From an uncultured Ilumatobacter sp. (GTDB lineage: Bacteria > Actinomycetota > Acidimicrobiia > Acidimicrobiales > Ilumatobacteraceae), in assembly GCA_938049325.1 (NCBI GenBank), contig CALICC010000139.1, forward strand, positions 1 to 12,627: 12,627 bases of DNA, in the 5' to 3' direction. The position numbers were made by a program, and so were the translations under genes. Shown here piece after piece: positions 1 through 6,228 of this stretch (position 1 is the first letter of the stretch; each line of letters starts with the position of its first letter). Below the pieces are notes generated by a model, which did not search any database, was not told where the DNA came from, and saw only the letters and a list, made by a program, of their open reading frames with translations.

Positions 1-1
1 C

Positions 2-286
2 GATGACGACATCGTGGTCATCGACGCACAAGGACCCGGCGGCTACGAGCGCGAGCACATCGACGGTGCGGTCAACTTCGAGCTCGACACCGTCGCGGAA
101 CAAGCCGCCGCCTCGATTGGCGAGGTCAACCGACGCGTCATCGTCTACTGCACTGACAGCGATTGCGTCGGTGCGGAGTTCATCGGGACGACGCTCGTCG
201 AGAGCGGGTACACGAATATCGGCCGCTTCCCGGCTGGTGTTGCGGGTTGGCGCGACGCGGGGCTCCCGGTTGCGGTTGGCGAGTGA
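2..286 (+). CDS. Rhodanese-domain protein, 3' part only
   Basis: The reading frame is already open at the left edge, so the true start lies outside the window and only the last 94 residues are visible. They form most of a rhodanese (sulfurtransferase) fold: an entry strand DDDIVVIDAQ, the substrate-side motif YEREHIDGAVNFEL, a strand ending in the active-site region VIVYCTDSDC, and the typical ending GVAGWRDAGLPV. The first Cys of that loop sits where the persulfide-carrying catalytic Cys is found in the family; the loop C-x4-C differs from the common CxxGxR. The stop codon overlaps the GTG start of the permease gene, so the two are probably co-translated. In actinobacteria such domains occur alone or fused behind an ArsR-type DNA-binding domain. 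The latter would suit the neighbouring ACR3-like permease, but the N-terminal part is not visible. Rhodanese identity is firm; the biological role is open. Confidence 0.85.
   Translation, partial: DDDIVVIDAQGPGGYEREHIDGAVNFELDTVAEQAAASIGEVNRRVIVYCTDSDCVGAEFIGTTLVESGYTNIGRFPAGVAGWRDAGLPVAVGE
283..286 (+). promoter_or_regulatory. GTGA stop/start overlap (translational coupling)
   Basis: The TGA stop of the rhodanese gene (284-286) shares three bases with the GTG start of the permease (283-285). No good Shine-Dalgarno sequence precedes this GTG, so translation of the permease probably depends on ribosomes finishing the upstream gene. Confidence 0.6.
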
Positions 287-1299
287 CGGGTTCGACGCCG
301 CGACTCGCCACCAGCGACCGCCTCCAACCGGTGCTGCTACTGGCATCGATCGCCGCGGGTCTCGCCATCGGTTGGCTCGCGCCGCGAGTTGCTTCGCTGC
401 TGACCTACGGCGTGTCGATCGGCGTCTTCGCGCTGATCACGCTGGTGATGCTCAACGTGAGTCCGCGCGGTGTCGCCGGTGCATTCAGGCAGCGGCGGTT
501 TCTTGGCGCCGCAGTGTTCTTGAACTTCGTCGTCAACCCCGCGATCGCGTGGGGGCTCGGCTCGGTGTTTCTCCGCTCCGAACCCGACTTGCGCATCGGA
601 CTGATCTTGTTCCTGGTGACGCCATGCATCGGCTGGTATCTCGTGTTCACCGAGCTCGCAGGCGGTGACACCGAGCTCGGTGTGGGCTTGCTCGCTGTCA
701 ACGTCGTCCTCCAGGTACTCCTGTTGCCGTTGTACGTCGCGCTGCTCATCGGCGATTCGGCGTCGATCGGGCTGGCGGTGGTGATCCGCAGCGTGGTGCT
801 CTACCTCGCGGTGCCGGCAGTTGTGGCCGGTCTGATTCACCGATGGTGGGCGGTGAGGCAACTCATCCCGATGGTCGAGCACGAGCGGCTTCGACTCTCC
901 ATGCTCAAGACGATCGCGCTCGTCGTCGTCATCGTGTCGATGTTCGCCTCGCAAGCCGACGCGATCTTCGACGACATCGGCGCCGTCGGGCGCCTCATCG
1001 TGCCCATGGTCGCGTTCTTTGCAGTGGCGTTCTTCCTCGCGTTGATGACCGCTCGAAGCCTGCAGCTGCCGGACGGGCAGCGGGTGCTCTTGGCATTCAC
1101 GACCACCTCGCGCAACAGCGAGGCGTCGCTCGCCATTGCCGCAACTGCCTTTGCGAGTCCGTTGGTCGGCCTCACGGTTGCACTGGGTCCCGCAATCGAA
1201 CTCCCGCTTCTGGTGTTGATGGTGCGCGTGCTTCGGCGTCGTGAGGGATCACTCGTGGTGAACGAGCCAGAACCTTCGCCGACGCGAACGTTCGGCTGA
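283..1299 (+). CDS. ACR3/bile-acid-symporter-family permease, possible arsenite exporter
   Basis: A 338-residue integral membrane protein with about ten hydrophobic segments, the size and layout of the SBF/ACR3 superfamily. The segment LVTPCIGWYLVFTELAGGD places Cys115 where ACR3 arsenite exporters have their essential membrane Cys, and ALGPAIELPLL places Glu306 in the conserved E-x-P motif of the penultimate helix, also essential in ACR3. The stretch TTSRNSEASLAIA matches the family's N-S-E/F-x-x-LAIA region. Both residues together favour arsenite or antimonite efflux over bile-acid or organic-anion uptake, but substrate cannot be fixed from sequence. The chosen GTG start overlaps the rhodanese stop; the open frame extends further upstream to 163, but those codons lie inside the rhodanese gene and encode a Cys/Arg-rich stretch unlike a membrane protein N-terminus. 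The rhodanese partner fits a thiol or metalloid-stress operon. Confidence 0.85.
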   Translation: MTGSTPRLATSDRLQPVLLLASIAAGLAIGWLAPRVASLLTYGVSIGVFALITLVMLNVSPRGVAGAFRQRRFLGAAVFLNFVVNPAIAWGLGSVFLRSEPDLRIGLILFLVTPCIGWYLVFTELAGGDTELGVGLLAVNVVLQVLLLPLYVALLIGDSASIGLAVVIRSVVLYLAVPAVVAGLIHRWWAVRQLIPMVEHERLRLSMLKTIALVVVIVSMFASQADAIFDDIGAVGRLIVPMVAFFAVAFFLALMTARSLQLPDGQRVLLAFTTTSRNSEASLAIAATAFASPLVGLTVALGPAIELPLLVLMVRVLRRREGSLVVNEPEPSPTRTFG

Positions 1300-1402
1300 T
1301 CCGCAACGTACCGAGAGCATCATCCAGGTCGCCATCGAGGTCATCAACGTCCGGCCCACGACGACACCGTGAGGCACGTGGCCGATCTGGGAGAATGTGT
1401 GG

Positions 1403-3106
1403 ATGACGTCGCCGCCGCCACTGCTGGGCGCCTATGCCGCAAAGCAGTGTCCGTACCGGCTGTTTCGCGAGTACGACCCGACCGAGCCGGCCGTGCCGTC
1501 GGCACCAGACGACGCTCTCCAGTTGTTGTTCGACGACGGCATCGCGTTCGAGGCGCAGATCGTCGAGCAGATCGTCGAGTTGTACGCCGAACGCGCCGTT
1601 GCGATTCCTGGGCGAACCGAGTCCGACGCTGACACGCGACGCGGACTCACCGACGATGCGCTCGCCGCCGGCACGCCGATCATCCTCGGCGCGCTCATGC
1701 AGCACGACCTCGCCGGGCGACGACTCGGCGAAGTCGACATCCTGGTCGCTACGGGCGCCACGACATCGGCGGGCAAACCGGGGTACCGCGCGATCGATGT
1801 CAAGTCGCATCGCTGTACCAAGAACCTCGCCGACGGTGACTCGTACGCCGAACCTGCGGGAGCGGTCCACGATCTCCAACTGCTCGACCCGGTGGCCGTG
1901 GCCGGGCTCGAGCCGAAGTACCGCGAAGACGACTCCTTGCAGCTCGCGCACTATCACCGGCTTCTCCAGGCGCACGGGCACGCCGAGGCCGATGGTGAAG
2001 GCGCCGCGTGGGGCGGCATCTTGGGGATGGAGGGAGTCGTTGCGTGGTTCGATCTCGAACGGCCCGCATTCAGCACGCTGACACCTCAGGAACAGGGCGA
2101 TGCGATCACGTTCCATCGGCGCAGCCACTCGACCAAGCGCACGGCGCTCGACCGATACGACTTCGAGTTCGACTTTCGTCTGCGTGTGGTCGACACAGCG
2201 GTGCAGCGCACCTCGCGTGCCGAGGCGCCGATGGTGCATCCGATCTCGGTCAAGGAGTGCAACCGGTGTCCGTGGTACGAACCCTGCCACGTCGATCTCG
2301 CCGCGGTCGACGACGTCAGCCTCGTCAAAGCTGTCGGCTACCCAGACTGGCGAGTGCATCGGTTCATGGGCGTCGAGACCGTGGCGCAACTCGCCGCGCT
2401 CGATCTGGACGAGGCGGTCGACCGATACGCCGACACGCCGCTGGGCACGAAGAAGTTGGTGGAACAGATCGAGGGCGCTCGCGCAGCGGCCGCAGGTGAG
2501 GCCATCGTGCGAGATGGGTGGGACCCGGCCGCCGTGCCACGCGGCGACGTCGAGATCGACCTCGACCTGGAGAACGAAACGTTCGTCTACCTGTGGGGTG
2601 CTCGGCTTACCGCAGTCCCGTCGCACTGGCCAGAGGCTCCGGGCACCTACGTGCCGTTCGTGTCGTTCGACCCGCTCGACGAGGAGGGCGAAGCCGACTT
2701 GGTCAGCGAGTTGTGGGCCTGGTTGAGCGATCTACGCGAGCGAGCAGAAGCGGAGGGTCTCACCGTGCGGATCTACGCCTACGCGGCGGCCAGCGTCGAA
2801 GGGTCGCACCTCCGCCGCATCGGCGCTTCGTTGCCGATCGCCGCCGACGTCGATGCGCTGCTGGCATCGGACGAGTGGGTCGATCTGTTCCCGTACATGA
2901 AACGGAAGTACATGAGTAACGAAGGCCACGGCCTGAAGGCCATGGCAACCGCAGCGGGGTTTGCATGGCGTGACGACGACCCTGGCGGGTTCGCCAGCAT
3001 GCAGTGGTACCGCGACGCGATGGCCGGAATCGATCGTGAGCCGAATATCGCTCGCATCCTCGCCTACAACGAAGACGATTGTGCCGCGACTGCGGCCCTG
3101 CGCTGA
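1403..3106 (+). CDS. TM0106-family RecB-like nuclease with Fe-S cluster and DEDD exonuclease domain
   Basis: A 567-residue two-domain nuclease. The N-terminal half is a PD-(D/E)XK (RecB/Cas4-like) domain: GEVDIL (Asp112), AIDVKSHR (Asp132, Lys134) and a following LQLAHYHRLL helix (Gln180). Cys16 near the N-terminus and the cluster C-x2-C-x5-C (Cys286, 289, 295) reproduce the split four-Cys 4Fe-4S signature of AddB/Cas4 nucleases. After a short helix-hairpin-helix-like segment (about 305-340) comes an RNase H-like YprB/DEDD domain: EIDLDLENE (Asp388, Glu390) and a C-terminal YNEDDC (Tyr555, Asp559). Family members process DNA ends, but physiological function is not established. There is no fused helicase. 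The protein ends soon after the last catalytic motif, a little shorter than relatives that usually carry another short helix. ATG 1403 is preferred over GTG 1397 because GGGAGA at 1389-1394 lies 8 bases before it. The gene stands alone, 103 bases after the permease. Confidence 0.85.
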   Translation: MTSPPPLLGAYAAKQCPYRLFREYDPTEPAVPSAPDDALQLLFDDGIAFEAQIVEQIVELYAERAVAIPGRTESDADTRRGLTDDALAAGTPIILGALMQHDLAGRRLGEVDILVATGATTSAGKPGYRAIDVKSHRCTKNLADGDSYAEPAGAVHDLQLLDPVAVAGLEPKYREDDSLQLAHYHRLLQAHGHAEADGEGAAWGGILGMEGVVAWFDLERPAFSTLTPQEQGDAITFHRRSHSTKRTALDRYDFEFDFRLRVVDTAVQRTSRAEAPMVHPISVKECNRCPWYEPCHVDLAAVDDVSLVKAVGYPDWRVHRFMGVETVAQLAALDLDEAVDRYADTPLGTKKLVEQIEGARAAAAGEAIVRDGWDPAAVPRGDVEIDLDLENETFVYLWGARLTAVPSHWPEAPGTYVPFVSFDPLDEEGEADLVSELWAWLSDLRERAEAEGLTVRIYAYAAASVEGSHLRRIGASLPIAADVDALLASDEWVDLFPYMKRKYMSNEGHGLKAMATAAGFAWRDDDPGGFASMQWYRDAMAGIDREPNIARILAYNEDDCAATAALR

Positions 3107-3166
3107 CGCACCCGTTGTGCGGTCGCCCGGATGAGACTTCGAACCGCCGAAACGAACCGTTGTTCG
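3107..3166. terminator. Two small hairpins in the convergent gap, weak terminator candidate
   Basis: Directly after the nuclease stop, CGCAC (3107-3111) pairs with GTGCG (3117-3121) around a five-base loop; 31 bases on, CGAAC (3153-3157) pairs with GTTCG (3162-3166) around CGTT. Both lie between convergent genes, where bidirectional termination is expected. Stems are only five pairs and no T-run follows on either strand, so intrinsic terminator function is doubtful. Confidence 0.25.
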
Positions 3167-3181
3167 CCACCCGTTGAGCGG
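3109..3181. repeat. 14-bp direct repeat pair in the convergent gap
   Basis: CACCCGTTGTGCGG at 3109-3122 recurs with one mismatch as CACCCGTTGAGCGG at 3168-3181, 59 bases apart, in the non-coding gap between the nuclease and P450 genes. The first copy overlaps the hairpin next to the nuclease stop. Function unknown; chance similarity in GC-rich DNA is possible. Confidence 0.4.
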
Positions 3182-3217
3182 CTCGGGCAGCGAGGCGCGA
3201 TCGGTCGACGACCTGCT

Positions 3218-4447
3218 TCAGCGCACGGTCACGTCGAGGCGGTCGAGACCTCGCAGGTTGATCCGCCCGTTCCACTCCGGCTCGCCAGAGATCGCCGCAT
3301 TCGGGAACCGCCGCAAGAAGCGGCCGACGGCGACCTGACCTTCGAGTCGAGCGAGCGACGCGCCCAGGCAGTAGTGCGAACCCCCGCCGAACGACATGTG
3401 CTGCCCGGTGCCCTCGCGCCGAACGTCGAGTTGCTCAGCATCGTCGCCCCACTTCGCGGCGTCGCGGTTGGCTGATGCGAGCACGGGAAACACGCCGGTG
3501 CCCTTCGCGATGTGGTGGCCGTCGATCTCGATGTCTTTGAGAGTCACCCGTCGCGAGATCTGGACGGGGGAGACATAGCGCAGCAACTCGTCGACCGCGC
3601 TGACGTCGAGCGACGGGTCATCGCGCAGCAACTGGGCCTGTTCGGGGTTGCGCAGAAGTTCGTAGATGCCGGTGCCGATCAAGTTGACCGTGGTCTCGTG
3701 GCCGGCGACGAAGAGCAGGTTGATCTGGTCGCGGAGTTCGCGGCTGGTGAGTCGATCGCCGTCCTCTTCGGCTTGGATGAGTGCCGTCAGAAGGTCGTCT
3801 GCCGGATTGGCCCGCTTCCATTCGATGACCTCGTCGAGCAGCGCATTCATGTTGGTGTCGGCCTCGGCGGCCTCGCGGACCTCCTCATCGGTGATGATCG
3901 GGTCGAGCGTCTTGACGAGCGCGGCAGACCATTTTGCGATCTGGTCCTTGTCGGCCTCGGGCATGCCGAGCATCACCGAGATCACGTCGAACGGCAGCGG
4001 AAAGGCCAGCTCCCCCACCACCTCCGCGGTACCGCGTTCGTCCATTGCGTCGAGCGCGGTGTCGACGAGATCTTCGATGACCGGACGGAGCGCGGCGATC
4101 GATGACGGTGTGAACGCCTTGCTGACGAGACGGCGCAACCGCGTGTGGTCCGGAGCGTCGACGCCGAGCATCGAGGTGCTGCGCTCGGCATCGGGGCCGA
4201 ACGCCGACTCGAAGGCGGCGAGCCGTTCCTCGTTGTGGACGAGGAGGTTTGCGTCGTCGACGCTCAGCGACGGATCACGCAGCAGCGCCATGACGTCGTC
4301 GTAGCGGAACAAGAACCACTGCTCGAGCGGCGAATGGTGGACCGGATCGCCGGCGCGCATCTCGCCGAAGTGGGACCACGGGTCTTCGGTGTACCCGTCT
4401 TGCAGCGGGTTGTAGAAAAGCGGTTCCGACGTGATGGCTTCCGACAT
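3218..4447 (-). CDS. Cytochrome P450
   Basis: A soluble bacterial class-I-type P450 of 409 residues, the usual length. All signature elements are present: the oxygen-activation motif AGHETT in the I helix (248-253), the K-helix ELLR (Glu287, Arg290), and the heme-binding loop FGGGSHYCLG (353-362) with Cys360 as axial thiolate. The C-helix region HTRLRRLVSKAFTP is also typical. It inserts one oxygen atom into an organic substrate using electrons from a ferredoxin; no ferredoxin or reductase gene lies nearby, so the partner is encoded elsewhere. Substrate and CYP family cannot be assigned. ATG 4447 is chosen over a TTG at 4504 because family homology begins just after it and the upstream bases carry a promoter-like pair. 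It lies 75 bases downstream of aspartokinase on the same strand, so read-through transcription is possible. Confidence 0.95.
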   Translation of the reverse strand: MSEAITSEPLFYNPLQDGYTEDPWSHFGEMRAGDPVHHSPLEQWFLFRYDDVMALLRDPSLSVDDANLLVHNEERLAAFESAFGPDAERSTSMLGVDAPDHTRLRRLVSKAFTPSSIAALRPVIEDLVDTALDAMDERGTAEVVGELAFPLPFDVISVMLGMPEADKDQIAKWSAALVKTLDPIITDEEVREAAEADTNMNALLDEVIEWKRANPADDLLTALIQAEEDGDRLTSRELRDQINLLFVAGHETTVNLIGTGIYELLRNPEQAQLLRDDPSLDVSAVDELLRYVSPVQISRRVTLKDIEIDGHHIAKGTGVFPVLASANRDAAKWGDDAEQLDVRREGTGQHMSFGGGSHYCLGASLARLEGQVAVGRFLRRFPNAAISGEPEWNGRINLRGLDRLDVTVR

Positions 4448-4475
4448 GTCCCAACCATAAACGCGCGGCGTCGCG

Positions 4476-4504
4476 ATTGGAACAGTGTTCTGACGTGACG
4501 TCAA
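4476..4504 (-). promoter_or_regulatory. Candidate sigma-70-type promoter for the P450 gene
   Basis: On the minus strand TTGACG (4504-4499; 5 of 6 matches to the -35 consensus) is followed after exactly 17 bases by TCCAAT (4481-4476; 4 of 6 matches to TATAAT). The predicted transcript would start near 4469, leaving about 20 untranslated bases before the ATG. A palindrome sits inside the spacer. This is inference from motif and spacing alone. Confidence 0.4.
4480..4503. promoter_or_regulatory. Operator-like palindromes overlapping the P450 promoter
   Basis: Two inverted repeats lie within the promoter candidate: GAACACTGTTC at 4490-4480 (five-base arms around one C) and TGACGTCA at 4503-4496, extended by a further CGTCA. 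A dimeric repressor bound here would cover the spacer between -35 and -10. The GAAC/GTTC spacing is three bases, not the four of Gram-positive LexA boxes, so LexA is unlikely. The regulator is unknown. Confidence 0.35.
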
Positions 4505-4522
4505 CCGCTGACGCCGGCGGAC

Positions 4523-5035
4523 CTACTTTCGTTCGGGAAGGGGCGCGCTGTAGTCGGAGCCCGAGTCGAGCCCGAACGCAGTGTGGAGCGACCGGGCAGC
4601 CAGCTCCATCTGACCTGCCGGAATGATCACCGAGACACGAATCGTCGACGTCGAGATCATCTCGATGTTGACGTCGTTGTCGGCGAGCACGCGGAACATG
4701 CGCGCCGCGATGCCGGGTGACGACTTCATGCCGGCGCCCACCAGCGAAACCTTCGCGATGTCGTCGTTGTGAGTGACCGACGTTGCACCGATCGACTCGG
4801 CGACGCGCTGCACGATCGACTCCGACTCCGCCATGTCGGCCATCGGCATCGTGAAACTGATGTCGGTCGTGCCGTCGGTCGACGTGTTCTGAACAATCAT
4901 GTCGACGTTGACGTTTGCGTCGGCGAGTGGCTCGAACAACGCCGCCGACACGCCGGGGGTGTCGGGCACACCGAGCACGGTGACCTTGGCTTCGGTCATG
5001 TCGGTCACGACACCGGAGATGATCGGATCTTCCAT
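4523..5035 (-). other. Probable internally initiated aspartokinase beta subunit (same frame as lysC)
   Basis: Translation from the internal ATG (Met247 of the full protein) would give a 170-residue protein beginning MEDPIISGVV and containing only the two ACT domains. In Corynebacterium glutamicum and Bacillus subtilis aspartokinase II, such a beta subunit is made from within the same gene and joins alpha in an alpha2-beta2 enzyme; the Corynebacterium beta start lies at the equivalent place. Here it is inferred from the ribosome-binding site and this precedent. Confidence 0.7.
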
Positions 5036-5773
5036 GGATGGCTCCTCGTTGCTGACCCACGTTCCCTGCTCCCACGTGAACGCGGAACGGACGTGGAGGG
5101 GGACGTCGTGGTTGCGGGCGAACTCGACTGACCGCATGGCGAGCACCTTCGACCCGGCCCCGGCCATCTCGAGCATCTCGTCGAAATGGACCTTGGCGAG
5201 CTTGCGGGCGCGCGGCACGATGCGCGGATCGGCGCTGAACACGCCGGTGACGTCGGTGTAGATCTCGCAGGCGTCGGCGTTCATCGCGCCGGCAAGAGCC
5301 GACGCGGTGAGGTCGGATGCGCCGCGGCCCATCGTGGTGATTTCCTTGGCCGTGCTCACCCCTTGGAACCCGGCGATGACGGCAACTTTGCCCTGCGAGA
5401 TCGACTCGCGGACTCGGTCACCCTTCACCTCGAGAATCTTGGCTTTGCGGTGCGCGGTGTCGGTGATGATGCCGACCTGGCTGCCGGTGTAACTGATTGC
5501 CTCGATGCCGCGTTCGTGCAGTGCCATGGTGAGCAGTGCGGCGGTCTGGCGCTCGCCGGTGGTGAGCAGCATGTCCATCTCGCGACCAGACTGCTTCTTC
5601 GACACTTGGTCGGCGAGCAAGATCAAGTTGTCGGTCGCCTTGCCCATGGCGGAGACGACCACGATGACGTCGTCGCCGCGCCGCTTGGTGATCGCGACGT
5701 TGTCAGCGACTGCGTTGATTCGGTCGGGGTCGGCAACCGACGTGCCGCCGTACTTCTGAACGATCAGTGCCAC
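4523..5773 (-). CDS. lysC: Aspartate kinase (aspartokinase), alpha subunit
   Basis: Phosphorylates L-aspartate with ATP, the first step toward lysine, diaminopimelate, threonine and methionine, in the cytoplasm. The 416 residues start with the family signature KYGGTSV (7-13), include SAMGKATDNL, TTGERQ and GRGASDLTA in the catalytic amino-acid-kinase domain (to about 230), and finish with two ACT domains (about 265-335 and 345-410) that bind feedback inhibitors. The first ACT domain carries VQNTSTDGTTDISF, the region where feedback-insensitive Corynebacterium mutants map. The start is GTG at 5773, with at best a poor Shine-Dalgarno match upstream, 18 bases after the heme-degrading enzyme gene, so the two are likely co-transcribed. 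A much better ribosome-binding site lies inside the gene before Met247. The usual actinobacterial partner asd does not follow; a P450 does. Confidence 0.97.
   Translation of the reverse strand: MALIVQKYGGTSVADPDRINAVADNVAITKRRGDDVIVVVSAMGKATDNLILLADQVSKKQSGREMDMLLTTGERQTAALLTMALHERGIEAISYTGSQVGIITDTAHRKAKILEVKGDRVRESISQGKVAVIAGFQGVSTAKEITTMGRGASDLTASALAGAMNADACEIYTDVTGVFSADPRIVPRARKLAKVHFDEMLEMAGAGSKVLAMRSVEFARNHDVPLHVRSAFTWEQGTWVSNEEPSMEDPIISGVVTDMTEAKVTVLGVPDTPGVSAALFEPLADANVNVDMIVQNTSTDGTTDISFTMPMADMAESESIVQRVAESIGATSVTHNDDIAKVSLVGAGMKSSPGIAARMFRVLADNDVNIEMISTSTIRVSVIIPAGQMELAARSLHTAFGLDSGSDYSAPLPERK
5033..5047 (-). promoter_or_regulatory. Internal ribosome-binding site of lysC
   Basis: On the minus strand GAGGAG (5047-5042) lies six bases before the in-frame ATG (5035-5033). 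This is near-ideal spacing and clearly better than the sequence before the GTG that starts the full-length protein. It supports separate synthesis of the regulatory beta subunit. Confidence 0.7.
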
Positions 5774-5791
5774 GGGTTCGAGAGCCTAACT

Positions 5792-6139
5792 TCAGCTGCC
5801 TTTGACGACGTGTTCGACGACGTCGAACGACATCAGGTCGGCGCCTTGCGCGACTGGCTTGCGCGCCTGCTCGCCGTCAGCGGTGGTGTTGCCGTCGGCC
5901 TGACCCGTGCCGTGACCCTTCGAGAAGTCCTGGCTGTCCATCCAGGCCTGGAAGTGAGCTTCGGTTGCCCAGCGCGTGTACACGAAGTAGCGATCTTCGC
6001 CTGCCGTCGGACGAAGGAGCTGAAAGTCTTCGAAACCGTCGAAGGCTTCGACCATCTTCGCCCGACCGGCGAAACGGCCTTCGAGCTGTGGGCCCATGCC
6101 CTCGGGGATCGTGATGGCATTGATCTTGACGACGCTCAT
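5792..6139 (-). CDS. mhuD: MhuD/IsdG-type heme-degrading monooxygenase
   Basis: A 115-residue single-domain protein of the antibiotic-biosynthesis-monooxygenase fold. It resembles mycobacterial MhuD along its length as I remember that sequence: it starts MSVVKINAI, continues with FQLLRP and RYFVYTRW, and ends GADLMSFDVVEHV. Asn7 and Trp66 coincide with the MhuD residues that shape the heme pocket. His76 is one position later than MhuD His75, the heme ligand, with one extra residue between Trp and His. Such enzymes open the heme ring and release iron, acting as cytoplasmic dimers. The loop after the His (about 76-96, rich in Gly, Asp, Gln) is longer than in the roughly 105-residue mycobacterial protein. 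ATG 6139 is chosen because it aligns Asn7 with the family; an in-frame ATG at 6160 is possible, and neither has a strong ribosome-binding site. The gene precedes lysC by 18 bases. A non-heme ABM enzyme is the alternative. Confidence 0.8.
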   Translation of the reverse strand: MSVVKINAITIPEGMGPQLEGRFAGRAKMVEAFDGFEDFQLLRPTAGEDRYFVYTRWATEAHFQAWMDSQDFSKGHGTGQADGNTTADGEQARKPVAQGADLMSFDVVEHVVKGS

Positions 6140-6216
6140 GCGCTCAGTCTGGCGCGCCATCGTCCGTGCGCCACCCCGGTATTCTCTCGGGACGGGAGCT
6201 GCACGCAAGGTTGCTC

Positions 6217-6223
6217 GGAGGAA
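6217..6223 (+). promoter_or_regulatory. Strong Shine-Dalgarno deciding the RCC1 lipoprotein start
   Basis: GGAGGAA lies five bases before ATG 6229. It fixes the start there although the frame is open upstream to 6166, and the protein then begins with a proper lipoprotein signal peptide. Confidence 0.8.
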
Positions 6224-6228
6224 TCGGT

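Noticed and set aside
1172..2626. 484-codon open frame on the minus strand opposite the nuclease gene
   Set aside because: It mirrors the GC-rich nuclease codons, is Arg/Asp/His-rich with no recognisable motif, and the plus-strand protein has complete catalytic signatures.
4480..4490. LexA (SOS) box upstream of the P450
   Set aside because: GAAC and GTTC are separated by three bases; the Gram-positive LexA site needs four.
6140..6228. Promoter for the RCC1 gene with TATTCT at 6180-6185 as -10
   Set aside because: No -35-like hexamer at 16-18 bases upstream; too weak to call.
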